Part shown: positions 22,301 through 30,117 of the stretch, piece after piece
Layout: each line of letters starts with the position of its first letter
How positions within the stretch are numbered: position 1 is the stretch's first letter
NCBI GenBank assembly: GCA_037157565.1
Contig: JAZHRO010000022.1
Location: forward strand, 992,001-1,056,000
Direction of reading: 5' to 3'
Length of the DNA stretch: 64,000 nt
From: Thalassia testudinum
Taxonomy: Eukaryota; Streptophyta; Magnoliopsida; Alismatales; Hydrocharitaceae
Translations under genes and position numbers: made by a program
Notes under the pieces: generated by a model
What the model was told of the DNA's origin: nothing
Databases searched by the model: none
The model's input: only the letters and a program-made list of their open reading frames with translations

Positions 22301-25300
22301 TGTAGGTGTCATTTGCCAACTTTACGGAAGACCCAACCACAATGCACTCAATTTTTACGATCTTCACAAGTTCTCTGCTAGTGCCTCCTGGTTGTGCACT
22401 AGAGCTTACTTAACTGTTATGATCGAAAGACATTGCCCACTCGAACATGAGATTAATGCCCTCTCTACAAAGCTTTGACATCGTACTTCTTAATCCAGAA
22501 GAATGGATGGTGGGCATTGACTGCATTTCTTACAGCAAAGGTAACTTTGTTTCATTAAAGCCTTATTTGGAAAAAATTAGGTTATCACTAGTAAAGGCAT
22601 TGTGTACCCTATCACACACATCAGAGGCATTGATATTTGCACTTCAAATGATTGCGTTCATCTTACTAATGTTTCTTTATGTTCCTACCATGAAATATCA
22701 ACTCTTGTTTATTTCCCAATTCTTAGATGACCATGATGCCCACAATATGTTTACAAAGCCTTATGCTTTTTTAAAGAAAATCAGTCCAACAAGAACTTTG
22801 TTAAGGGACAACGAGGGAGGTCTATGGATTATTACTTGCATTAACAAGGATAATAAGGCTTCTATTCTAGTACCTGACTTTTATTCTACTTTAGTTTCTA
22901 CTTTTCCCCAAAAATGGAAAAGGACAACTATTGGAGGAGTAGCCATCCACGTCATTTCCCTAAAAGAAAAATATTAGAAGCTTTGCGGCCAGAAAGCAAT
23001 TGAAGCTAAAACTTCCCTTACAACATTTTCTACCCAATATCAATTTCCATGGAAAATCACCTGATTGTGTTGAAGCCAAGTAGACCACAAAAAGTGTAGC
23101 AACCTTATCTAGGATAAATCATTGGCCTGAATACTGCCTTTGAAAGTTGCCCAAAAAGCGTGCAAACTATCCACCAAGTAATTGTGCATGTCCGTCTGGT
23201 GCCAAACAACCCTTGAGAATTTGCATGAAAGGTGCAAATGCAAATAACGCAATTCATCTCATGAAAGGTCTGAAAATACAGGCTGAATTCTTTTCATGGG
23301 AATGTCTCTCGTAGACTATCCCAAATCTCCTCTGCCGTCGATAATACGTGATCTCATCTCCTATTATGGGAATAATGCAATTCATGATCTAGGCATTGAC
23401 CATTATGTTATCCTTATTTCAAGAGGCATTCTTCCCTATCTTCTCTACAGGTTCTGGATGAAGCAAGATGTTCTCCTTATCATGATCCCACATAGTCATA
23501 AGAAAGATCTATGACCACTGGGGAGTTGATCTCGTCTAGCCTCATCATGGAACCAAAAAACAGACTCTTGGAGGTCTCTGTTTCCAACTGGAGTCCGATG
23601 TCACCTCAGACGAACTCAATGGTGCCATGTTGCCTTCACCCAAGTTACCGGAATCAAGAAGGCTTCACTAAAGCATCCAATCAGCGAAGAAACATGAGAT
23701 TGGATGTCTGAAAAAATGATTTCAGATCATAAAAAAGTCTGAAATCTGATTGTCAGATGTAATGGTTACCCCTTAGGGCATCATGTACCCCAAAAGGTAT
23801 TGCCTCTCCCTCTGATGTTCCCTGAGGTGAAAAACCAAAGAGGGGAGGGCGATCACATGCCCCTACCCACACAAAAAGCTGACAGCAGCAGTCACACGAG
23901 GCCAAGATCAGCCCTGTGACTTGCAACATGTGAAGATCTGACACACAGTAGTCACAAGAGGCTGCTGCAATAGCAGCAGTGACAACGTCGCCTGAGAGCA
24001 GGAGGCAGCACTGCCTAGCTCAAAACCCCTACGGTGGCACTGGGGATCACGCAGCAGCGGTGCGGTGGGGTTGGAGGGGCCCTAAGGCGGCGTTAGGCTC
24101 TTGGTAGCCCTGCTGGGGGCAACGTTGGACCCTGTTGGTCTAGCTGTAGGGTCGAGAAAAGGAAGAGGGGGGTCGGCGACGCCCTTTGGAGAAGAGGGAA
24201 GGCCGGTGTTGGCACCCTCAAAGGTGGGGATTCGGTGGTGGGTGCGGAGCTAGGTTTTCGGTGGGATACGGAGCTCCGATCTATGATCGGTGCTCTAATT
24301 CTAAGTAGGAGAAAATGAACCAAGTGTTTTATTCTTTAAACCTACCTCGTAATATATAGCGGTGAGAAAAGTACAATATAACTCCACTTGAAAATAATAA
24401 AATAATAAAAGGTACAAGACACAAGATATAAACAAATACGTAAAGACCGAAGGGGCACAACAATCCTTTTTAATGACCTCCCAGAACTCCTTAAAAAGGA
24501 GAATCAACAGACTACCTAGATTGGGGAAACCTTCAGCCTTAAAGGTTTGCATTGATACAACAACCTCTTCTTTAGAAATTTCTGCAATTAAGCCATGCAC
24601 CATATCTTTAGATGCACCGGGTAAGTCCTTAGAAGCCCACTCCCACATACTAGATTAGATGGTTGTCTTTTAGTGAACTCTTGGAAATGTTCCCTCAACA
24701 CCTTAGCAACCTACTCTCTTCTTGAAACCATGTTGTCACCAACTCTTAGTAGCAATCACAGGTTGGCCTTCTTTTGCCATTGGCTATCATAAGTGTTAGA
24801 ATGGCTGGAAGTAAAACCACGTGGACAGGCCATGTGGCAGTCAGTAGGCCACGTGGACTATCCATGTGGTAGCTTCTAGAATCCAACAGGGCCGGCGGTC
24901 ATGAGTCTTTGGATCCAAGTTTGGAGTTTTTCGCTTAGGGAGGAAGTTTTATATTTTTAGTAAATATGTTTTAGGAAAAGAGTTTGAGATTTAATTTGTT
25001 TAGTGAGATAAGATATTTCCCTATGAGATAAGATCTTTTGTTTCCAATTGTAGGGATATGTTTTCTTTATAAAAAGAGAGCCTTCCCATGTTTTTGCCTT
25101 TGAGCAATATAATATTTTCTATTTTAAGAAAGGCTCCTCTCCTCTCTCTTCTTCCATCATCACAATTGGCCACCATCAAAGGTTAACCGATCACCTATGC
25201 CAGCCACTAGGGGTTGTCGGCCACCTCTAGCAGCCAAGGGTTGCTCTCCCTTCTTCACGTGTGCATAGCCCCTTGTAGGACTATTTTTCCCACGCACAAG

Positions 25301-28300
25301 GAGCCTCTACGCTCCAGTTTGTGCCAAGTTGTGACATGGTATTAGAGCCACCGTTCTAGGCTCGTGCGTGTGGGTTCGACTGCACGTTGGTGGTTCACGC
25401 CTCTGGAAAAAGTCTTCCTAAGAAAATCCGACGCCTTACGTAGAGAAGATGGCAGAAGCATCGGTGATGGTTAACGATGCCATGCTTGGACCGAGCGAAA
25501 GGTGATTTGTCTCGGGGACAACCATCAAGCTCTATGGGGACAACAGGAAGAAAAAGGAGCAAGAGAAGGAGATCTATTAAGTTCTTTCGCTTGTGATCTT
25601 CATACTCTTGACACCTTATATTCGATTTTTTACTCTCCTTCAAAAGAAGAGATTTTTTTCAGCGAAAAGACGTCAAGAAGAGGACACTATGGTCCATGCA
25701 ACGACTTTCGAGGTTGCCACAAGAGGCAACGACTTCTCAGGTTGCAAAGAGACTAATGGTTGATCCAAGCTCCTTTCTTAAAAATCTAGGCAAGATACAG
25801 AGACCATCACGTGGGGCTACTAGCACCTCACATGTGGACTCCCTAACTCATGAAGACCTTGAGAGGCTATAAGCTCTACTTCGAAAAGACAAAACAATGG
25901 CCACCATAGCAATGACTACTCAAGTTACCACAAAGGCAACAACTTCGGAGGTCGCAAGAGGTTTTTCACATTGATATGTTGAAGGAGAAGACCAGAGTGT
26001 GGCTCTGGAAGAAGAAGAATGGTGGAGTGTCTAGTTTCACAAGTTGAAAGTCAAGTTGTCGGGCTCTCGGCCTTCGACTTGAAGGGAAGTGTTAGAATGA
26101 CTAGAAATAAGCTATGTGGATAGGCCACGTGGCAGTCAATAGGCCACGTGGACTGTCTACGTGGCAACTTCTAGAAGACCCAATAGGGCCGGCAGTAATG
26201 AGTCTTTGGATCCAAGTTCGGAGTTTTTTGCTTAGGGAGGAAGTTTTTTATTTTTAGTAAATATGTTTTAGGAAAATAATTTGAGATTTAATTTGTTTAG
26301 AGAAATAAGATTTTTCCTTATAAGATAAGATCTTTTATTTCTAATTGTAGGGATATGTTCTCTCTATAAAAAGAGAGCCTTCTCATGTTTTTTCCTTTGA
26401 GCAATATAATATTTTCTATTCTAAAAAAGGCTCCTCTCCTCTCTTTCCTTCCATCACCACAACCGGCCACCATCAAAGGGCAGCCGGCCACCTATGCCAG
26501 CCACCATGGGCTGCCGGTCACCTCTAGCAGCCAAGGGCTGCTCTCCCTGCTCCACGCGTGCACAGCCCCTCGTGGGACTGTTTTTCTCATGCACAAGGAG
26601 CCTTTACGCTCTGGTTTGTGCCATGTTGTGACAATCAGAAATGTGTATTGGCATCTCCTCACCTGAGCCAAAACTGCCTGGACCTCTGGCACCTATCCAA
26701 CTCTTTTTTATGATCATCAAGATGAACTATCTCCTGTAACTTGAGTCTTTCCTCTTTCTCGTCTATTGTCCAGTCTTTAGTATCTTTAATCCTATCCAAA
26801 GCAGACACACCATACAAGGCCTTCTGCCTTGTCCACTTCTGCCATTCTCAAATCTCCTTCTTAAACTTGATTAGGGCTGACCTTTCCTTTTGGATCTTCA
26901 CTGAGGAGGAGAGCTGAATACTTCTGTCGCACTAGCTCTCTAAAGCCAAGGTTTCCAACAACCAGGAGCAGTCAAATCTAAATATGCAGAACTCCCTAAT
27001 TTGAGTTCCACGCCAAGTGAGTGTGGTTGGAGAATGGTCTATGTCTGTCACATCAGCTAGCTGGAAAGTCCTGCCAATTCCATGGAGCACAGGAACTTGT
27101 CAATCTTTGACCTGAACCCAACGGAGTTCCTCTAGGTGAAACGAGCACCAGAAAGGCATGTCATACAATTTTAATTTCGCAGTCAAATATGCAAATAATT
27201 CTGTGCCTTTATCTCTTCTTCCATCAGGGCTGTTAGTCAGCCAAAAGCGTAGCATGAAATTACCGCTGACCAATGAAGGTTTACCATCCACAAAACGATC
27301 GGCCTAACTTAGCTCTTTCCACAATTTATCCCTAATAGAGTTATCACAAGGCCCATAAACTGTCAAGGTAGTAAAGGAAAAACCATCCGATACTCTTTTA
27401 AAGCACCTTATCATGACTCACCAGTTGGCTAAAGATTCCATACACTCAAAGTTGACATAGTTCCATCCAATAAGTATAACCACCATACACTGTCTCCCTT
27501 CTAACTTGACTTTCAGGGACTTCAAACTTCGTTTCTTGTAATAGAAAAGTTAAGTTTCCACTCTGAAAGGCAGTTTTGAAGAACTGACAGTGACCATTTG
27601 CTTGCATTGCACAAGCCTCTGACATTCCATGTGAGGCTTTTAACCATTGGGAACCTGCAACGACCCATGCAAGGTCCGTTCTGGGGCTCTCTTGCCCTCC
27701 ATAAAAACATTGTCTTCTATCTCCTTAAGAGTCATGTTGCCACCCGTTCTTGTGGTGCTAAATACAAGGACATAAATGCTATCTTTTTCACATGCAATCT
27801 TCTAAGAAAGTTTTGGTTGAAGCTTGTACTTTTTGGATTGTTAACACATTTGGGGCCTTTTTATGGTCTTACAGGGAGGACTTCCCACTCTTGGACCTAT
27901 CAAGTTCCTAATCAAGAAAGGGCAGCAACATAAGATTTTCTTTGGTCAATTTATTTGTGAAAGGAATGGTGTTATTCTTAATTATTTTGAGGGAGACCTC
28001 ATATTGAGATTTTATTTTGAGGTCAACAAGCTAATATATAGTGAGTTAGAGTAGGTAACCACACCTTTTGCTTTGTGAAATTGATACATGTGGATGACTA
28101 CTAATCTTGAGTAGTCATCCTTCCTTGGTTCTTTTTATGACCATGTTGCATGATTTATAACTTGTATCATGAAAAGAGAGGGTAGGTAACACTATTAGCT
28201 ATATTTTGGTCAATTTGGTAAGAATGGAATGATATTGCTTTTATTTCTTCAAGGCCTTGTTTTAGGGTATTAATTTGTGGGTACGATCTTGTATGGGAGC

Positions 28301-30117
28301 TGGGGAAAGTAATTATACATTTAGTTCTGTATTTCCAACTTTGCAAAACTAATATGTGTGGGACAAGCCTGCATGGGACCTTGGTGGATAGAGGCACCAT
28401 CAGGAAAGCTTTTATCCTTCCTTGGTTTGTCAATTTTAGACTGGAAAGAACCTCAGTGGAGGGTGTTGGTCATTGGAGAACATGGTTTTAGCAGCTCTTG
28501 TAGGCAAAAGGAGTGTGGATGAGCTGGAAAATTTGCTCGTCAAAGACCGAAGACAAAAAAGTCACAGTACATTGTTTATTTTGAAGGCACCAGTAGTTTG
28601 AGTTCTCACTGTGAAGTGCTTTATGGGAGTCGAGGTCAGCAACTACCAAGTGTTATGGGTTGTTATTCGACACGCTGGATGCTTTATCAAAATGCTCCCG
28701 TCATGCTAGTTTTCCGCCTTATGTCACTTCAACTTACTCAATTCCACCCCTTATGGGCCAGAAGTTCTTTTTTTGTTTTCTTTTTGAAAAAGAGTAGATA
28801 ATTAATAATATAAAACCTGCAAGCTGCATGCGGCATCTCATTCTTGCTATGCAAGCATGGTGTCACATTTAAATAGTTCAAAAGTACAAAACTAGATTCA
28901 GTGTTTAGAAAAACAACGGCCTAGTCTGAGTAGGTGGCCGAGTAGTCCTAGGTGCTCCCTTTACCGAAGCACATATATATAAATGGGCCATTATGTGGTC
29001 TATCCGAGTAGTCAAGCTGAGTACTTTGTATACTTGGTCGAGTACTGCCCTGTTTTTCTAATAGAGCTTTTATTCACACAAAAAAATCCCTCCAAGATCC
29101 AATATCACCTCAATCAATAATGTCCATTTTCCATGTTCGTATGTGTTATTCATCAGACATTCATTTAGGAAATTTTGTTTTTAATTTGCTGAAATCAGCA
29201 TGCATTTTTAGTATGATATGGCAATCAATTGTTCTATGTTAATGCATTTTAGCATGATTGTGATTATTCTGACTTTGGTCATCAATAAATTGTTATTTAT
29301 TCCTTTGAGAGATTATTCATCAATCATGCATCAATCATGCATTTAGTAAGTTGGTTTTATTTTATTTGGAATATAAGTTTTAATTAGTAGTACAAAATAA
29401 TTGTTTGAAAATTGTTTTATAATTTTTATTATTTAAAATTCAAAACCCGTATACTCTTCCATGCACTTATCTGCATATCGAGTACTCACTATGTGGTGAC
29501 CTATCCGACCGAATACTGCATACTGAGTTTTCGAACATCGACTAGATTTATCATCATAACAAAAAAATTCTGCACATTCATGAAAAATGGACCTGTTGAA
29601 ACCATGATCATGAGCCAAAAGAAAAACTTTCCAAGTGTACTTGACGTAATTTTCATATATTCGTTATATTCAACCATATGTATTAAACAATCCATGAACT
29701 ACCTGTACTAATGTCAGTGTGCTTGGTCTCATGCCATTATTTGTCTTTTAAGGATAATGTAGCTTTCTTTTACATCCTTAATATCTGTATCTCTATCTTG
29801 ATGTATGAGGGGATAATGATTTTGTAACATCCGTATCTCTATTTATATCTATATTTGCATCTAGCTATTTCCACATGTTACAAATAAGTATTTTTCCTGG
29901 AGAAGCTTTTGCAAAACCTTCACATTGCTCTTAAGCTGAAAATATATGTCATGGAGTAGGTTTTAGTATTACTTTTGATAAGCTTGGTTATTGTTGGCAT
30001 TTGTATGATTACTCACATATCTTTATCTTCTTGCTCCAGTTCAACTATGATTTGAGTGCATATGGGTTTAGAGAATTCTTCAAACATCACGGAATACGGG
30101 CCTCTGATCAAAACTAA
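4388..30117 (+). CDS. Thioredoxin-fold protein without a CxxC site, six exons over 25.7 kb
   Basis: Exons are 4388-4470, 5121-5240, 5341-5419, 7266-7352, 19402-19464 and 30040-30117. All introns are GT-AG, phases close, and the product is 169 residues. The start follows a GA-rich leader and reads [20 protein letters not shown]. The middle has the beta-alpha-beta layout of a thioredoxin fold: [21 protein letters not shown] (residues about 41-61), VVAFTIKCP, a helix [13 protein letters not shown], then IKFVRVECP and a [10 protein letters not shown] strand with the usual cis-Pro-like position. The redox CxxC is absent: only one Cys (KCPLTKP) sits at the active-site loop, so it is probably not a classical disulfide reductase. 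The C-terminus ([20 protein letters not shown]) is hydrophilic. No signal peptide or membrane segment is visible. Introns 4 and 5 are 12.0 and 10.6 kb and full of transposons. Family assignment comes from fold motifs; cellular role unknown. Confidence 0.85.
5420..7265 (+). other. Intron 3 of the thioredoxin-fold gene
   Basis: 1.85 kb with donor GTAAGA and acceptor CTACAG. At 6130-6420 the minus strand reads like the RNase H/C-terminal end of a copia polyprotein (a stretch near residues [11 protein letters not shown], akin to the copia motif HIDVRYHFIRD). A short decayed antisense copia fragment is therefore likely. The rest shows no recognisable content. Confidence 0.5.
6159..6560 (-). mobile_element. 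Decayed copia RNase H-end fragment
   Basis: In minus-strand translation, [21 protein letters not shown] then IRDMVQKGN matches the conserved end of copia RNase H (a Asn-Pro-V-FH-RTKHI-D-HFIR-type pattern), followed by residues that resemble the few positions before the polypurine tract. It is a fragment only; no LTR was found. The outer limits are approximate. Confidence 0.55.
7529..8960 (-). mobile_element. SIRE-like copia LTR (copy 2), degraded at its LTR-5' side
   Basis: The left end TGAAATTGCACTGGAGGGGAGG aligns with the left end of copy 1 (TGAAATTCC, then CTAGGAGGAGG). The TTTTTAGGTGGAAACC block and the paired TGAAAACCACCACCTAAG segment also match copy 1. The right side fades after about 8960 and the CACCAACA terminus is not found, so no target duplication could be confirmed (GGAGT precedes the left end). 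It lies in intron 4 of the thioredoxin-fold gene, antisense to it. No coding region or primer site adjoins, so it is a solo or truncated LTR. Confidence 0.7.
8201..8781. repeat. Array of 10 GACGTC-centred palindromes in LTR copy 2
   Basis: Ten perfect GACGTC hexamers in about 580 bp, most as AGACGTCTG/AGACGTCTA, plus decayed versions (GGACGTTTGG, GGTCGTCTAA). Same side of the LTR core promoter as in copy 1, but the individual units do not all correspond, so the two arrays have diverged while keeping the hexamer. Confidence 0.8.
9382..9525 (+). repeat. 5' LTR of the copia element
   Basis: Begins TGTTAGCA, contains a CT/TATA-type stretch (CTCTCTCTATATAAGAGAG) and ends at TTTCA a few bases before the primer site. 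It is about 144 bp, short for a copia LTR. The first 50 bp recur at 16061-16110. The exact 3' limit is inferred from the CA terminus and the primer position. Confidence 0.6.
9533..9544 (+). promoter_or_regulatory. Primer binding site (initiator tRNA-Met)
   Basis: TGGTATCAGAGC is the standard plant copia minus-strand priming site. It is complementary to a tRNA 3' region and is not itself a tRNA gene. Confidence 0.85.
10087..11107 (+). pseudogene. Copia gag remnant
   Basis: The frame from 10121 reads [20 protein letters not shown], the typical copia gag N-terminal block (L-NY--W). Later parts in other frames show the arginine/glycine-rich [17 protein letters not shown] stretch and a zinc-knuckle-like CTYCGTLGY before a stop. 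The upstream ATG at 10099 meets a TAG within a few codons. At least two frame changes separate the blocks. The segment ends where the nested element begins at 11108. Confidence 0.75.
11108..12871. mobile_element. GATATC-rich insertion with imperfect terminal inverted repeats, inside the copia element
   Basis: The copia reading is interrupted between gag and protease. The insertion starts ACCAGGGTTTGATATATCG and its far end, read on the minus strand, starts ACCACGGTTAATATCG, giving an imperfect inverted terminal repeat. Both ends are dominated by GATATC/ATCGAT words for roughly 70-100 bp. There is no transposase-like reading frame. I could not find a target duplication, so the superfamily is unknown. 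A second element (11513-11983) sits inside it. A pair of similar sentences near 12170-12260 and 12400-12500 (GTGCATCTTTG-GTGATGG, then AATGAGAAGAGTA) shows an internal duplication. Confidence 0.6.
11513..11983. mobile_element. MULE-like miniature element, copy A
   Basis: Starts AGCGATTTAAATGCTGACGG and ends TTCGAACCTTG. CTTTCTTTC is repeated exactly outside both ends (11504-11512 and 11984-11992), a 9-bp target duplication typical of Mutator-like elements. Both ends carry repeated GGCATGCC/GTCGGCATG words (for example 11525-11560 and 11828-11880). It is 471 bp and non-coding. Two relatives lie at 38976-39351 and 45068-45778. It sits inside the GATATC-rich insertion. Confidence 0.8.
12880..14400 (+). 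pseudogene. Copia protease and integrase remnant
   Basis: Right after the nested insertion the frame reads [11 protein letters not shown], the copia protease site with Phe where Ser/Thr of D-S/T-G is expected. The GAG-pre-integrase zinc region follows (WHHCLGY near 13289, then [10 protein letters not shown] at about 13370-13400), then the integrase core opening [10 protein letters not shown] (13447-13476) and [17 protein letters not shown] stop at 13613 and later frame changes break it. The 13841-14389 frame holds the integrase C-terminal part ([17 protein letters not shown], then [17 protein letters not shown] and [14 protein letters not shown]) and a proline-rich linker. Confidence 0.85.
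14560..16030 (+). pseudogene. Copia reverse transcriptase and RNase H remnant
   Basis: RT blocks in order: [13 protein letters not shown] (about 14738-14775), [21 protein letters not shown], the YVDD catalytic loop at 15103-15114, then [17 protein letters not shown] and a [20 protein letters not shown] block. RNase H follows with [20 protein letters not shown] (about 15580-15640), [16 protein letters not shown] and IVDIFTKPL near 15960. Most in-frame stops are TAG where the family usually has CAG (Gln). The element is dead. Confidence 0.85.
16673..16932. repeat. 130-bp tandem duplication
   Basis: Two nearly identical head-to-tail units start at 16673 and 16803 (TAATTTGGCTTTGATACC). They differ by only a few bases, such as TTTGAG versus GAGAG after the shared CACAT. 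Each unit carries, on the minus strand, TGGTATCAAAGCC, which resembles a copia primer site. The duplication may therefore have copied an antisense LTR/internal junction. Confidence 0.8.
16980..18260 (+). mobile_element. L1-type LINE, 3' ORF2 fragment
   Basis: Frame-shifted translation shows the RT region (a degenerate FADDT-like [15 protein letters not shown] at about 17190-17215), then the post-RT block [17 protein letters not shown] (about 17608-17655), [20 protein letters not shown] and [15 protein letters not shown] (about 17730-17785). These are typical of plant L1 ORF2 C-termini. Many stops are present and the 5' end is missing, as in ordinary 5'-truncated LINE copies. No target duplication found. 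In intron 4 of the thioredoxin-fold gene, same strand. Confidence 0.7.
18261..19401 (+). other. 3' part of intron 4, nothing recognisable
   Basis: No coding, repeat or RNA signal beyond a T-rich run at 18760-18795. The acceptor is GTGCAG before the fifth exon. Confidence 0.4.
20300..23200 (+). mobile_element. Decayed copia fragment (gag to protease/pre-integrase)
   Basis: TGGTGTCAAAGC at about 20581-20592 resembles a tRNA-Met primer site, placing an LTR to its left (perhaps from about 20300; limits not seen). A gag-like region reads [12 protein letters not shown] (about 21500, with changes) and an arginine/glycine stretch followed by [20 protein letters not shown] (about 22310-22370), a zinc knuckle with its last Cys changed to Phe. 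The 22600-22720 part resembles the protease to pre-integrase spacer ([15 protein letters not shown]). Heavily broken; no 3' LTR found. Confidence 0.55.
20586..20933. repeat. 174-bp tandem duplication in the copia leader
   Basis: TCAAAGCATGGTCCATTATT starts at 20586 and again at 20760. The copies stay nearly identical through the CTCTCTACTTGGTTTCTCTAC end. It begins within the primer site, so the duplication covers the leader between primer site and gag. Confidence 0.85.
23230..24310 (-). mobile_element. Antisense copia 5' fragment (primer site and gag)
   Basis: On the minus strand, TTAGAGCACCGATC near 24285-24298 resembles the region just after a copia primer site (compare TCAGAGCACCGGTC of the element at 9.4 kb). 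Downstream on that strand comes a GC-rich leader and then a gag-like region: the 23300-23400 stretch reads like the copia gag words for 'intended W-D-L-R/ETF' ([17 protein letters not shown], with changes). Not intact; limits approximate. Confidence 0.5.
24794..25336 (+). repeat. Left LTR of the TRIM-like element
   Basis: 543 bp. It contains a TATA-type stretch (TTATAAAAAGAGAGCC at about 25068-25083) and three copies of a CCACGTGG/CCATGTGG word near its start. CCACGTGG is a G-box-type ACGT motif. Confidence 0.85.
26090..26633 (+). repeat. Right LTR of the TRIM-like element
   Basis: 544 bp, collinear with the left LTR with scattered substitutions (for example TCTATAAAAAGAGAG at the TATA site, GCTACGTGG words near the start). 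The divergence means insertion was not recent. Confidence 0.85.
27711..30039 (+). other. 3' part of intron 5, AT-rich
   Basis: No recognisable coding or transposon segment. Words such as CGAGTA recur (28920-29060, 29480-29520), which hints at an old repeat, but no ends could be set. The acceptor is TCCAG at 30039. Confidence 0.4.

Larger units (their letters stand above)
24794..26633 (+). mobile_element. Short non-autonomous LTR retrotransposon (TRIM/LARD-like)
   Basis: Two direct LTRs (24794-25336 and 26090-26633) start TGTTAGAATG and end TGTGACA. The primer site TGGTATTAGAGCC follows the first LTR directly, and a purine tract (GAAGGGAAG) precedes the second. The 753-bp interior has no gag or pol motif and only broken short frames, so the element depends on another for movement. 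Flanks are ATAAG and ATCAG, a 5-bp target duplication with one mismatch. It is inserted into the antisense LINE. Confidence 0.9.
24311..27710 (-). mobile_element. Antisense L1-type LINE, ORF2 5' half, split by an LTR element
   Basis: Minus-strand blocks in order: endonuclease start [18 protein letters not shown] (about 27590-27645), the endonuclease body (a degraded GDFN-type site near 27260 and following residues), the linker LRGDANT-like end at about 26660, then after the inserted LTR element [20 protein letters not shown] (about 24680-24740) leading toward the RT domain. The two parts join logically across 24794-26633. Broken by stops, and the RT core is missing on the left. Confidence 0.7.
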
